A stretch of DNA of 64,000 nucleotides from positions 110,831,825-110,895,824 of the forward strand of contig CM038053.1 of assembly GCA_021397845.1 (NCBI GenBank). Reading direction: 5' to 3'. Positions within the stretch are counted from its first letter, which is position 1; every line of letters starts with the position of its first letter. The stretch is from Areca catechu. Its lineage: Eukaryota; Streptophyta; Magnoliopsida; Arecales; Arecaceae. The position numbers and the translations under genes were made by a program. Below are positions 20,941 to 31,679 of this stretch, in pieces. The notes under the pieces were generated by a model, which worked only from the letters and a program-made list of their open reading frames with translations, searched no databases and was not told the DNA's origin.

Positions 20941-22592
20941 TGATGCAGAACGAAAGAAGAGATGATGCGATGCGGAAGTAAATTAAGACTAATTCTTTTT
21001 TTTATATATATTTTAGAAGTCGGCTTTGACTCAAAATAAAGTTAAACTAAATTGAAAGAAACTATGTAATAATTGAAAGCATAATTTAAAGAAACTAGGT
21101 TATCATAGTAGTTCAGAAGTAAAGGATCGCTGGGGGTTGAGAAACTCCCAGACCTAGGGTTTCGCTCTGAACTTTCAACAGGACAGAAGTAAAGAGAAGA
21201 GAAGGGTTACAGACCAGGCAGTGATCTTCACAGAGTTTAGTGGAAGGACTCTCTTGAGCAGATTGTTGGATCCCGGGTTCAGATATCTTCACAATGAAAC
21301 CTCCAATACTGATCCTTTGGCAGAGTTGGCTTCTCCTAAACTCAAGATCTGGGAAAGAAAAAGAATAATTTATGGAACCAGATACTCAAGGAAGGATTTA
21401 CCAGATAGAAGAACTTGAAAGTTGATGTTGTTGAAGTCCTGATTCTCCTGGATGCTGATCTGGCTTCCTCTGGGATTTGCTACGTATTCGAAGTAGCCGA
21501 ACTGGACCTGAATGCTGGTGGTCAGCCACTACTTGGAGAGAGGGGCCGTGAGAGATGGGGGTAGGCTAGGGTTTGGTGGAAAGAAGAGGATGATGGGCGG
21601 CTAGGGTTTGGAGTTGAAGTGGCTAACCTAGGGTTTTGGGGTTGGAGATCTCACACCTCCTCAAGGTTCCTGGGGAACCCGGATTTACTCCCTCACAGAG
21701 CTCAACACCTGAATACAAGTGCGGAAGAGAGAAACACAAAGTTTGCTCACACATAAATTGATTCATTCATCAGTTTAATTCAAGAGTTACATAGAGCTGA
21801 ATATATAGACATAACAAAGAAATAAAATTTTATACATTTCCCATGTGGGACTAATAGGACTAACCCACACTTTAGGCATCAAATTCTCTTCCCAAGACTC
21901 CTTCCATGAGTGGGCAGCCCAAAAACTCCAAGAAAACATAAAAATCAGCTCCAAATGGCAGGTTATGGGATGTCTCCTAGTATCTCTCCATGAATCAAGG
22001 ATTTTCCCTTCATGGTTTGGCTCATTTGGACACCTCCTAGTCTTGCTCCACAAGTTTAGGCTTTTCCTTTCATGGCTTTGGCACTTTTGGAAACTTTTGA
22101 GAACCTCCTTGAATTCCTCCCAGGACATGCTCTCTTCCCTTTTATAACTTGAATTTTTATGGAACATTGTGGGGCACCTCCTTGATCCTCTCTTCAAGAA
22201 AAATTCTTGCCATCCTGGCTTGAGTTTATTTCTTGTGGTGTAGGGACCAAAGACACTGGATGGAGATGTGGCGCCTCCTGGACTCTGGTGTGTGGCGGAG
22301 TGTGGCTCCCACTTGCTTGGGCCTGGGAGAAAATATGTGGCACCCTGGACCTTGACTTGACTGAAAAAAAAGTGGCACCAAACTGGAGAAGACCTAGACC
22401 ACTACTAGGACTTGTACTGAGTCAACATGACTCAACAAAATTTAAATTGTAGGGAAATACAGACTCAAGACAAAATTGAGTTGATCAAGTCAACCCTTAT
22501 TACAAACCAGAAAACCCTAATTCTTCGGGCAAGGTTAATCAGAGATCCAGATGGAGCCCTGAAGTCTTCTTCTGAGTCTGGTGCCCGCACCA
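20941..22592 (-). repeat. GypA 3' LTR
   Basis: 1652 bp. On the minus strand it starts TGGTGCGGGCACCA, a perfect 14-base palindrome, and ends ...CTGCATCA. It is aligned with 26065-27717. A run of T near 20997 differs in length between copies. Confidence 0.95.
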
Positions 22593-23004
22593 ATTCTCCG
22601 GGGTGGGAGGAACTCGACCCTGTCGAGTATGGATCAAGCTGGCTTTGGTATCTCTCCAAGAGTTCTGGGTCCAATTCTTGTAATTCTTCTCGGGAGATCC
22701 AAGAGTCATCAGAATCTGGCCTTCCTTGCCAGCGGACCAGGTATCTTTGGTATCCTCGATTACGAGTAGAGATAACCTGATCATCCAGGATCTTTTCAAT
22801 CTGCTCTTTCCTCACAGGCCAGTTTGTTGGTGGACACACAGGGTTGGGTTCACTCTTAAGAGCAGGGTTAGGCTCAAAAGGCTCACTGGGAATCACAGCT
22901 GGCTCTCTATACTCTACTAGGTCTATAATGTTGAAAGTGGAGATAATGCCTAGTTCTGAAGGCAACTCGAGCACATAGGCATTGGACCCTACTCTCTTCA
23001 CCAC
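22465..23004 (-). CDS. GypA integrase C-terminus with chromodomain
   Basis: An open frame of 179 codons; the ATG at 23004 is internal to a once longer polyprotein. Residues 1-35 are the integrase C-terminal fold ('VKRVGSNAYVLELPSELGII', 'STFNIIDLVEY'). About residues 68-125 are a chromodomain: 'IEKILDDQVISTRNRGYQRY' and 'LVRWQGRPDSDDSWI'. Such domains can direct integration to particular chromatin. The frame runs through the LTR boundary at 22592 and ends 128 bases inside the 3' LTR, after 'YSTGSSSSHPGELVRAPDSE'. GypB has the same arrangement. Confidence 0.85.
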   Translation of the reverse strand: MVKRVGSNAYVLELPSELGIISTFNIIDLVEYREPAVIPSEPFEPNPALKSEPNPVCPPTNWPVRKEQIEKILDDQVISTRNRGYQRYLVRWQGRPDSDDSWISREELQELDPELLERYQSQLDPYSTGSSSSHPGELVRAPDSEEDFRAPSGSLINLARRIRVFWFVIRVDLINSILS

Positions 23005-23487
23005 TCTAAATGGTCCAGCTCCTCTAGCATGTAACTTTCAAACGGTTCCAGGAGGAAACTGTTCAGGCCTTAACCTAATCATTATATAGTCTCCCTCAAC
23101 AAAAGTTTTGACTCGCCTTTGAGAATCAGCCAACTTCTTATAAGTTTCATTACTTAAATTTATTTTGGCATGAATTCTTTATGCAAGTCCTTTACATGCT
23201 ATGCAAGTGCATCAAGAGACTTGTGTGTGTGGACTAATAGTGAAATCAGATCAAGTGGTGTGTGAGGCTTGTATCCATGAACAATTTCAAAGGGACTCTA
23301 GCCTATAGACCTATTGATCGAAACATTATATGCAAATTTAGCCCTGGGTAAATACAAATCCCAATTCCTGGTATTCTCACTCAACCAAAATCTGAGACAA
23401 TGTCCTAAACTCGACTGACGATGCATTCCTAAAGAATGGACTTTATTCAAAGGAACCCTAGGTCTAAACCTAAAAAACTACGGCTCT
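23005..23487 (-). pseudogene. GypA integrase middle, broken
   Basis: Minus-strand remnants of integrase between the core and the C-terminal fold. Translations include 'FAYNVSINRSIG', then a stop, 'SPFEIVHGYKPHTPLDLISL' and 'HVKDLHKEF'. The equivalent GypB segment is 'FAYNSSVNRSTGKSPFEIVH'. Several stops occur. It continues from the end of the 411-codon frame into the chromodomain frame. Confidence 0.8.
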
Positions 23488-24723
23488 CTAGGTTTGACCT
23501 TGGGTCGGAGGATGGCATGCAGAGCATGAAAACTTATCATGGGTGCCTAGTAGGTGCCATAAGGTCTTCCAGAAGTAGGTGGCAAACCTAATAGTTTCTG
23601 ACACGTGGTTCACTCTAAAGACTTCGACAAAGTATACTTGGATGGTGTAAGAAGCATTGGAAGTCCTAGAGAAAGGGAGAAAATATGAGGTGGAGTCTCG
23701 AATTACCTGCTGGCTAAAGGTGGTGACCTGAAGGTTTGAATGGTGATCTATGAATGTCAACTGGTCATCCTTACGAAAGGAAAAGTTTGCTACTCCCAGG
23801 AATGTATCAAGAGATGGTTCGGGGAGTAGCCTAGGACATGTGATTGCAACAGTTAAGGTTTGTTCTCTAAGCAAATAATGATCCACTTTCTCAAGAAATG
23901 GATTAGAGAATGATTCATGGAAGGGCCTATGGATGATGACCTCAAGACTTGAAATTTGACCTATGGGTGCGGAAAGGTATACTCTATAGAAGGGTAGCTC
24001 AGTCATGCGAAGGAAGGGGTCTGGGGCCATAAGGAGTACTTCTACAGGACTGTGTGAATCAATCCGCTCAAGAAAAGGATGTTCAACTAAGATTACGGGA
24101 GAGACCTTAGTGGCTGGGCATGGGACAAGGTCCAATTGTAAGAGGCTTGATTCAATCATCCTAAGGAGAGGATCTACCATAGGGTGGGCAAACTTAAACA
24201 GTTCAGTGCAAAGATCTTTAATTGGTACATGGGGAATGACTATCATTAGAGGGTACGAACTGATAGCTCGGGCTAATACTATGAGTTCTTCCTGGGGGTA
24301 TTTGACTAAAGGAACCTGGTTCTCACAAATCTCTTGAATTTCTGAACTAGGTCCTACCACTTGGTTGCTCTCCAAGGTCTCCTCAGGTAAGGAACCAAAA
24401 GTATCGATGTCACATTCTTCAAGTACTTCCCCCTCATATTCATCAACTAGACTCAAGCCAGCATCATATACTTCCTCGATGCCATCTTCAATGGGTTTCG
24501 GGTCAGTGGTAATCGGGTCAACTGATTCTGAGCTTGTCATACCTAACCTTTCTTCCTCATTGGTAGGCTTGGGTTCTCCCTCATTAATGTCATCCTTAGG
24601 ATTCTTACCACTTAGCTGTGCACAAGCCAGTCCTATGCATGGGCACTGACTAGATTTATGGCCTCTTTCTCCACAAAACAAATATTCTTGCGATATAGGA
24701 ACCTGGGTCACACTGGGTTTCAA
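23488..24723 (-). CDS. GypA chimeric ORF: zinc knuckle, unknown domain, integrase tail
   Basis: Open for 411 codons. Residues about 13-28 ('YLFCGERGHKSSQCPC') are a gag zinc knuckle whose first Cys is Tyr. Residues about 30-100 are an acidic linker that ends 'SLVDEYEGEVLEE', matching 'NLADEYEGDEDLVD' after the GypB knuckle. In GypB protease follows. Here about 290 residues unlike any pol domain follow, with a loosely repeated motif ('DPLLRMIESSLLQLDL', 'HPFLERIDSHSPVEVLL', 'DPFLRMTELPFYRVYL', 'NPFLEKVDHYLLREQ'). The last ~45 residues return to integrase ('RFATYFWKTLWHLLGT', then 'CHPPTQGQT'). Joining is in frame on both sides. The function of the middle is unknown; it may be captured sequence. 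The start codon is uncertain because the frame may once have joined the upstream gag. Confidence 0.8.
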   Translation of the reverse strand: MKPSVTQVPISQEYLFCGERGHKSSQCPCIGLACAQLSGKNPKDDINEGEPKPTNEEERLGMTSSESVDPITTDPKPIEDGIEEVYDAGLSLVDEYEGEVLEECDIDTFGSLPEETLESNQVVGPSSEIQEICENQVPLVKYPQEELIVLARAISSYPLMIVIPHVPIKDLCTELFKFAHPMVDPLLRMIESSLLQLDLVPCPATKVSPVILVEHPFLERIDSHSPVEVLLMAPDPFLRMTELPFYRVYLSAPIGQISSLEVIIHRPFHESFSNPFLEKVDHYLLREQTLTVAITCPRLLPEPSLDTFLGVANFSFRKDDQLTFIDHHSNLQVTTFSQQVIRDSTSYFLPFSRTSNASYTIQVYFVEVFRVNHVSETIRFATYFWKTLWHLLGTHDKFSCSACHPPTQGQT

Positions 24724-24786
24724 GCTAGTAGAGACCTTACTTGGGCATGGGTGTGGATCTAAATGGTCTGATCTAGAAGACTTGGG

Positions 24787-25179
24787 TTATTGAGTGACTG
24801 GTCTAGAATAGTGTAAGGACCTCTCATAGACTCGATCCACACTATAGATATCATGGTTAGGCTTCCTAAGGTTATGCTCGGGATCATGGTATAAGGTCCT
24901 CTTAGGCTCCTGGCATGGATGAGGTTGGGGCCTATTAAATTTTGGATCAGGGATCCAATTTTGATGTCTACGTTTCTCAAGTACTTGAACTCGATCCCTA
25001 AGCTGGATAAAATTCTCATGGACTTGTTCTTTACATTGGGCAATAGTAGCAGTCACATCCTGACTCAATTTGTTCATACTCTCAGTAAGAGCTCTAACCA
25101 TGGCCTCTAAATCAGGTTGGGTTTGACCAGGTTGGTAGGGTACTCCATTCCGGGTAGACATGATGATGCAAGCAAACAC
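24787..25179 (-). CDS. GypA gag N-terminal part
   Basis: 130 codons on the minus strand. 'MSTRNGVPYQPGQTQPDLEA' is the usual start of this chromovirus gag (GypB has 'MTTRSGAPYQQIKAQSS'), so the likely start is Met 7, about 25161, rather than the upstream Met. A helical segment 'ALTESMNKLSQDVTATIAQC' follows. The capsid (retrotransposon gag) domain that should come next is missing, and the frame ends at 24787 before the zinc-knuckle ORF. The product would be a truncated gag. Confidence 0.75.
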   Translation of the reverse strand: MFACIIMSTRNGVPYQPGQTQPDLEAMVRALTESMNKLSQDVTATIAQCKEQVHENFIQLRDRVQVLEKRRHQNWIPDPKFNRPQPHPCQEPKRTLYHDPEHNLRKPNHDIYSVDRVYERSLHYSRPVTQ

Positions 25180-26048
25180 ACCAAATGAGACTCAACTGAA
25201 CGACTACGGGCTAACTAGACCTAGAGCCCAAACTAGATGCCCAATCAGAGTGGCAAGCTAGCCTGTAGTAACTCGGGACTCAGCCAGGCAGGTGTAAGGG
25301 AAGTGTTAGGTCCCTAGATGCCAATCATAGACACCAATCAGTGATTGGCCAGGTAGGCGGACCAGCACACAAGCCATTCGGGATAGAATCCCTGAACCAC
25401 CGTTCTAGACACTGAGTACAAAGCACACACAAAGTAACTAGACAAACTGACTCAACACTAGCCTTGACCCGACTTGTTGATGTCCCTAGCCCACTAGGGC
25501 AAATTAAGTCTAATAAATTTTAAAATTAGGCTTAGGATCGGATGAATGGGTGGTGGTTTTGGGCTAAGGAGAGGTTATCAACTCCTCCCCTTATCTTAGA
25601 TGCTCAATTGCCCTTAAGATGTTTTAGGAGATGATCACTCAAAATAATTGAATTGCAGAAACATAGAAACAGAGTTGCTGTAATTTAACTCTCAAAAATT
25701 TCACAGAAACCAATAAATCACAGAAAAATTATGTAAAATAGTTTCAATTATACTGGTTCCAGAAAAATAAAATTATATAATTTGGAGTTACCTGAAATGA
25801 GAAACAATTCCTACAACAGGATAGTTACAGACTGAAAACAGAGTGCTTCCCCCGTTTACAATTCCTGCTATGAAGTTGTAACCCAACGAATCCCCTACAC
25901 GCCCTAGGAACACCCCGTGGAATGGAAAGAGGAGGTTTGCACCTCGCTTTGTTCCTAGGACCGGACGTCCTGGGGAGTCTACTTCGAGCAGACAAAGTAA
26001 AAAGAGAGAGACTCAAAACAAGCAAGCAAAACAGAAACCCTAGACAGG
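25180..26048 (-). other. GypA leader
   Basis: Non-coding sequence between the PBS and gag. It contains GGGTGGTGGTTTTGGGCTAA (25548 onward), which recurs in the GypB leader at 38068. Short frames here are incidental. Confidence 0.7.
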
Positions 26049-26064
26049 GCTCTGATACCAAAAA

Positions 26065-27717
26065 TGATGCAGAACGAAAGAAGAGATGATGCGATGCGGA
26101 AGTAAATTAAGACTAATTCTTTTTTTTTTTATATTTTCAGAAGTCAGCTTTGACTCAAAGGAAAGTTAAACTAAATTGAAAGAAACTATGTAATAATTGA
26201 AAGCACAATTTAAAAAAACTAGGTTATTATAGTAGTTCAGAAGTAAAGGATCGCTGGGGGTTGAGAAACTCCCAGACCTAGGGTTTCGCTCTGAACTTTC
26301 AACAGGACAGAAGTAAAGAGAAGAGGAGGGTTACAGACCAGGCAGTGATCTTCACAGAGTTTAGTGGAAGGACTCTCTTGAGCAGATTGTTGGATCCCCA
26401 GATTCAGATATCTTCGCAATGGATCCTCCAATACTGATCCTTTGGCAGAGTTGGCTTCTCCTGAACTCAAGATCTGGGAAAGAAGAAGAACAATTTATGG
26501 AACCAGATACTCAAGGAAGGATTTACCAGATAGAAGAACTTGAAAGTTGATGTTGTTGAAGTCCTGATTCTCCTGGATGTTGATCTGGCTTCCTCTGGAT
26601 TTGCTCCGTATTCGAAGTAGCCGAACTGGACCTGAATGCTGGTGGTCGGCCACTACTTGGAGAGAGGGGCCGTGAGAGATGGGGGTAGGCTAGGGTTTGG
26701 TGGAAAGAAGAGGATGATGGGCAGCTAGGGTTTGGAGTTGAAGTGGCTAACATAGGGTTTTGGGGTTGGAGATCTCACACCTCCTCAAGGTTCCTGGGGA
26801 ACCCGGATTTACTCCCTCACAGAGCTTAACACCTGAATACAAGTGCGGAAGAGAGAAACACAAAGTTTGCTCACACATAATTGGATTCATTCATCAGTTT
26901 AATTCAAGAGTTACATAGAGCTGAATATATAGACATAACAAAGAAATAAATTTTATACATTTCCCATGTGGGACTAATAGGACTAACCCACACTTTAGGC
27001 ATCAAATTCTCTTTCCAAGACTCCTTCCATGAGTGGGCAGCCCAAAAACTCCAAGAAAACTTAAAAATCAGCTCCAAATGGCAGGTTATGGGGGTGTCTC
27101 CTAGTATCTCTCCATGAATCAAGGATTTTCCCTTCATGGTTTGGCTCATTTGGACACCTCCTAGTCTTGCTCCACAAGTTTAGGCTTCTTCCTTTCATGG
27201 CTTTGGCACTTTTGGAAACTTTTGAGAACCTCCTTGAATTCCTCCCCAGGACATGCTCTCTTCCCTTTTATAACTTGAATTTTTATGGAACATTGTGGGG
27301 CACCTCCTTGATCCTCTCTTCAAGAAAAATTCTTGCCATCCTAGCTTGGGTTTATTTCTTGTGGTGTAGGGACCAAAGACACTGGATGGAGATGTGGCAC
27401 CTCCTGGACTCTAGCGTGTGGCTGGGAGTATGGCGCCCTTGCTTGGGCCTGGGAGAAAATATGTGGCACCCTGGACCTTGACTTGACTGAAAAAAAGTGG
27501 CACCAACCTGGAGAAGACCTAGACCACTACTAGGACTTGTACTGAGTCAACATGACTCAACAAAATTTAAATTGTAGGGAAATACAGACTCAAGACAAAA
27601 TTGAGTTGATCAAGTCAACCCTTATTACAAACCAGAAAATCCTAATTCTTCGGGCAAGGTTAATCAGAGATCCAGATGGAGCCCTGAAGTCTTCTTCTGA
27701 GTCTGGTGCCCGCACCA
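26065..27717 (-). repeat. GypA 5' LTR
   Basis: 1653 bp, next to the PBS (26050-26060), which fixes minus orientation. Ends as in the 3' copy. Frames at 26237-26470, 26523-26753 and 27167-27481 lie within the LTR and are not considered genes. Confidence 0.95.
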
Positions 27718-28961
27718 CTAAGGGGTTCAATAGAACCCCATTTATACTCAAGCAGTAGAAGTATTCCAGGGATGTTCCAATATATCGGGAAGTGAGTAGA
27801 AAATGATTAGACTTTGGCCTTTACTAGGACTTTTGGAGAAAAAATCCTTTGTTATCTAGAAAGTTTCCTTACCATTAATGGGAGGTTTTGTTTTCATGTC
27901 TCTCGCTATTTGCCTTAATGGCTCAAGGAGATATAGCCTGAAGAAGGGACACGCCTCCTTAGTGACTGATATCTACTCTAGGTAAAGAGACTTGATAGTT
28001 TATCTATTGTGGGGGGTATTGTAGGATGAGTATCGATAAATTCTTCCTTCAGCTATTTGATAAATGCTCCTATAGGAGTGGCTGACTGGGATCCTGTAAG
28101 TTTGAGGACCTTTTATAACTAAGGTTCTTTGGATCTCGGGGAATGGGAGAACTGGGTCCCCAATGTATTGAAAGTAGGTAGGCGTATGTGTCTTGACCAC
28201 AAGTCAGTAAATAATAACTCGGCTAGCTAAATGTTTATTAGGATAGTTTGATCTATGCCCATTAAGAGCTAAGAGGGCCAGAGATAGATACTAGAGTAAA
28301 GTCATGAAGATCTCTAGTTCGGGAAGAAGCCAAGAAGTGGAAGGTTGGGTTTGCTATATATTAAAGTTATTGCTAATAGGATTGAGAGCCAAAGTATCTC
28401 GCCTGACCTTCTTCTAGGGGAATGGGATCGAATGATGGCGAAGTGTTTTGGGACACAGTTTGCCCTTTGATAAGTTTGGTAACATACTGCTTTGGTTAAA
28501 TAGATTTAGTTTATCTGGATGTTCGCTTTACTTGTTCATATTTGAAATGTTATGGACCCAATGCCAGGATTCGAAATAGCTTGATGTGGCTTCTCTTTTT
28601 TTTAAATTGGATTCCATCAAATTATCTTCAATCCTGAAACCTTCAGGATCCCACGTACGGGGTTTGCCCACATATTATTAGAACCCCACTTCTTAGTCCA
28701 AATATAGAGTATTCAGGCTGAGGAGCAGTTCAAGTACCATGCCTAGGGGATCTTGATAGTCATGTTGGATTTCATGTACTTAAAAAGTAAGCTTATTAGA
28801 AAGTTTTGTATGTTGCATTTATGATGCCTTTCTCGGGGAATATGAGGAATTATCATGGTTGATCCCTAATGTGGCACGACCGTTGGCATAAAGGTTGCAT
28901 TGGATCTAGCTGGAGGCCCAGCTGGTAGGGGCGCCATCTGATTGTTGTTGTCAGATTGCTG

Positions 28962-29271
28962 TCGAGGTCGAGTTCCTCACTTGAGGTCGAGCTACCCATC
29001 GAGGTCGAGCTACCTATCAAGGTTGAGCACCTGATCAAAGTTGAGCTCCCTTTTGAGGTAGAGCTCCCCGTCGAGGTCGAGCTCCCGCTGAGGTGAGCTC
29101 CCCATCGAGGTCAAGCTCCCTTTCGAGGTCGAGCTCCTCACCAAGGTCGAGCTCCCTACTGTGGTCGAGCTCCTCACCAAGCTCGAGCTCCCCACCAAAG
29201 TCAAGCTCATGTCTAAGGTCAAGCTCCCATCCAATATCGAGTTGCTGGTCAAAGTCAACTTCTCCCTAAAG
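28962..29271 (+). repeat. 18-bp minisatellite
   Basis: About 17 degenerate units of CGAGGTCGAGCTCCCCAT, with unit length 17-19. Lies in the GypT LTR. Confidence 0.9.
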
Positions 29272-29399
29272 TCAAGCATGGATAAAGATAGGTGGGCCCA
29301 GTCTTCCCCTCGAGAAACCTTTGGAGTGGCTGGGATAGTGACCCCAGTAGGTGGTGTCACCATCCCTACCGGAACCCCATGATGCTCAGAGAAACTACC

Positions 29400-29575
29400 A
29401 CCTCTATGGAGTGGCACTCTGCTAGGGTATACCACCTGCAACCTCTATGGAGTGGTGCTCTACCAGGGCATGCAGCCTGCAACCTCGTGGAGTAGTCTCC
29501 ACCAGGACACGCCGCCTGCAACCTCTATGGAATGGTGCTCACCGGGACATGCCACCTATATCCCCTGCGGAGGAG
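29400..29575 (+). repeat. ~40-bp tandem repeat
   Basis: Units starting ACCTCTATGGAGTGG at 29400, 29441, 29482 and 29521, each followed by a GCTCTaCCAGGGCATGC-like part. Further decayed units reach to about 29840. Lies in the GypT LTR. Confidence 0.8.
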
Positions 29576-30496
29576 CATCTCGCTAGCGCATCAGGCCTCT
29601 CAGCCCACTATCGGAACCTTCTATGGAAAGGCTCTCCACCCGGGGCATCGCACCCCTTAACCTACCGCTTATACCATCTAGAAGAAAAAAAGTTTTACCA
29701 TGAGTCTCAGACCCAGTAGCATCTCCTACCGAGCCAGTGCTCTGCCAGGTCCCCCACACATAGTGGCACGATGCCTGGAAGAAGCAGTGCTCTGTTGGGA
29801 TGTCATGCCTCATGGCATGCCACTTGCACTCACCATGGGAAGGACGTGCACTTCATAGTACTTCCCCTACATCCATGGCAGAACCTCCTGATGAAGGCTA
29901 TCGACCCTGTCCCCTCCTTCAAAGAAGAGGGGAAACATGCCTACACTCCACTTAGGGAGGGCACTCCTAGCGAGCACCAAGCCAGGGCTCTATGCCTTGC
30001 CAATTACACTTCTATAAGAAGCTCAAGGAGGCCTCTAGCAAAGGTAAGCAAGAAGTAAGTAAAAAAGAGATGAAGCCAGGGCAAGCAAAAGCAAGTGAAG
30101 CTCAAGGGTAGGAGGAACACCTGTAGACTCTCCTAAAAGCTCTCGCTATATCAGCTATTACTATTCTAGCTCCCACTGCTTTAACTCCTATCCTATCTTC
30201 TTGTAAATCCTCTGAATGTGGAAACCACTCTGGGATCCGCTAAGGAAGTTTCGTCTCCCTTGATCAACCATTGACTTGATCATGGGAGTGCCCTCGCCAG
30301 GATCCCCAGCCTGGGTCTCCTCTCTTTTATAGGACCAGCCATGCTTGGAGGATGCCAGGCAGGAAGTCAACTCACTAGCACCATGTAGGAGCTGTAGGCC
30401 ATGACGATCTAGGTGACAATAGATTGGCACACCAGGTAGGGGGCAGGCAACCAGTTTAGACTAGCCCTTCACTACTAGAAGAATTTTGCTGGCAAC

Positions 30497-31679
30497 ATGG
30501 TGGTGACATGCACGCAAGAGCCCTCCGTCAGTCACGTGGGGGACCCTCCTCAATGCGGTGACCTGCACATCCTAGAGATAGCTTCCCACTCCACCACCAC
30601 CATCTCTGGTGGACCCATAGCTCACCACACTAACCCAACTCTTCAGACCCTGACAGTGGCAGTGCGTAGTAGTTATACCATCAGCACCAATCCCTGGCGA
30701 CCCAGTAGCAGCCATGAACCCCTGTGGCTCAAGCCACAGGACCCCGTGGTAGCCTATGATCCTTCCAAGGAAGGCCGTCACATCCATGGGCCATATCCTA
30801 CCCCCTAGGGAGCCTCTAAACCCCAAGGAAGAGGCAGTAGAGTGATTCAATTGGCCGGGAGAGTCAGTCCTTGGACTCGAACCATGGTACCACATGACAT
30901 CACAAGCGATGCCATGGCAAGGCCCCCTGGCATGATCTCCTTTGACCCTTATCTCCCTCTCCTTCGATAGCCTCAAAGAAGGTCCCACCGATGAGACTAT
31001 CAGGCACCAAGCTGAGAGGTGCTTGGAGGAACAAGAGCTCAAGCTGGTCGAGCTATCCTACCAGCTTGCCAATCTGTAGGGCTCCTCATGTGAGCCCGTG
31101 GGCTATGATACCCGCCCCCCTTTCTCCCATAGAATCCAAGAGGAACCAATTCCCAACAGGTTCCGTAGCCTCAAATGGATCCCTATGATGGGACCACCGA
31201 CCCCCTGCACCATCTCAAGAGCTACAAGACCCTTATGAGGGTCTAGGGGAAAACTGATGCCCTTCTCTACATCACCTTTTTGGCTATGCTCTGGAAGGTT
31301 GCTCAAGTCTAGTACACCCACCTCGAGCCAAGGAGTATCGACTCCTTTGAGTAGTTGAAGAAGAAGTTCATGGCACACTTCAATGCCTATCAAAAGGTGC
31401 CATATGAGCTAACAGCCTCTTCTCCATCTGCCAGCAAGACCATGAGTTTTTGTGGGACTATGTGTCCTGCTTCAAAGTTGACATCCTAAATATCTACAAC
31501 CTGGATGAGCTCGTCACCATGTTGGTGCTAAAGAGGGGCTCCAGACCTCCCATTTAACCTATTCCCTCGACAAGAATCCTCCAAAGACCTACTCCAAGCC
31601 CACAAGTACATCTATGCAGAGAAGGCAGACCATACTAGAAGGGAGCTGAACAGGAGGCCCCCGAAGAAGCAGCCCCAGG
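30497..31679 (+). pseudogene. GypT gag, 5' part
   Basis: An open start of 103 codons from the ATG at 30497 is followed by decayed gag. Readable segments in changing frames are 'ELKLVELSYQLANL' (about 31040), 'DPYDGTTDPLHHLKSYKTLM' (about 31172-31240), 'LEPRSIDSFE' and 'LKKKFMAHFNAYQKV' (about 31320-31398). These form the TAT-type capsid domain. Many TAG codons interrupt it. GypB is inserted at 31680, and the same gag resumes at 39778. Confidence 0.75.

Larger units (their letters stand above)
20941..27717 (-). mobile_element. GypA: non-autonomous chromovirus
   Basis: Two LTRs (20941-22592 and 26065-27717, about 96% alike), PBS for tRNA-iMet at 26050-26060 (minus TGGTATCAGAGCCC), and flanks CTAGG/CTAAG (4/5). 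The internal part encodes a gag start, a 411-codon open frame, the C-terminal half of integrase, and a chromodomain. Protease, reverse transcriptase and RNase H are absent, so the element must have moved with proteins from a relative. Reading direction is minus. It is inserted in the GypT 5' LTR. Confidence 0.93.
27723..30421 (+). repeat. GypT 5' LTR, right part
   Basis: Continues the LTR after GypA and its TSD copy (27718-27722). It holds an 18-bp minisatellite (28962-29271) and a ~40-bp repeat (29400-29575). The end is placed at about 30421, just before GATTGGCACACCAGG, which looks like a decayed gypsy PBS. Frames at 28853-29038, 29010-29441 and 29161-29719 are products of the repeats, not genes. 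Confidence 0.6.

Noticed and set aside
22581..24649. Plus-strand open frames at 24005-24337, 24365-24649 and 22581-22769
   Set aside because: They lie opposite the minus-strand GypA frames, whose protein shows zinc-knuckle, integrase and chromodomain motifs; the plus-strand products show none.
28853..29719. Open frames with repeated Ser/Leu or Lys/Leu peptides
   Set aside because: They are by-products of the 18-bp and 40-bp tandem repeats in the GypT LTR, on both strands.
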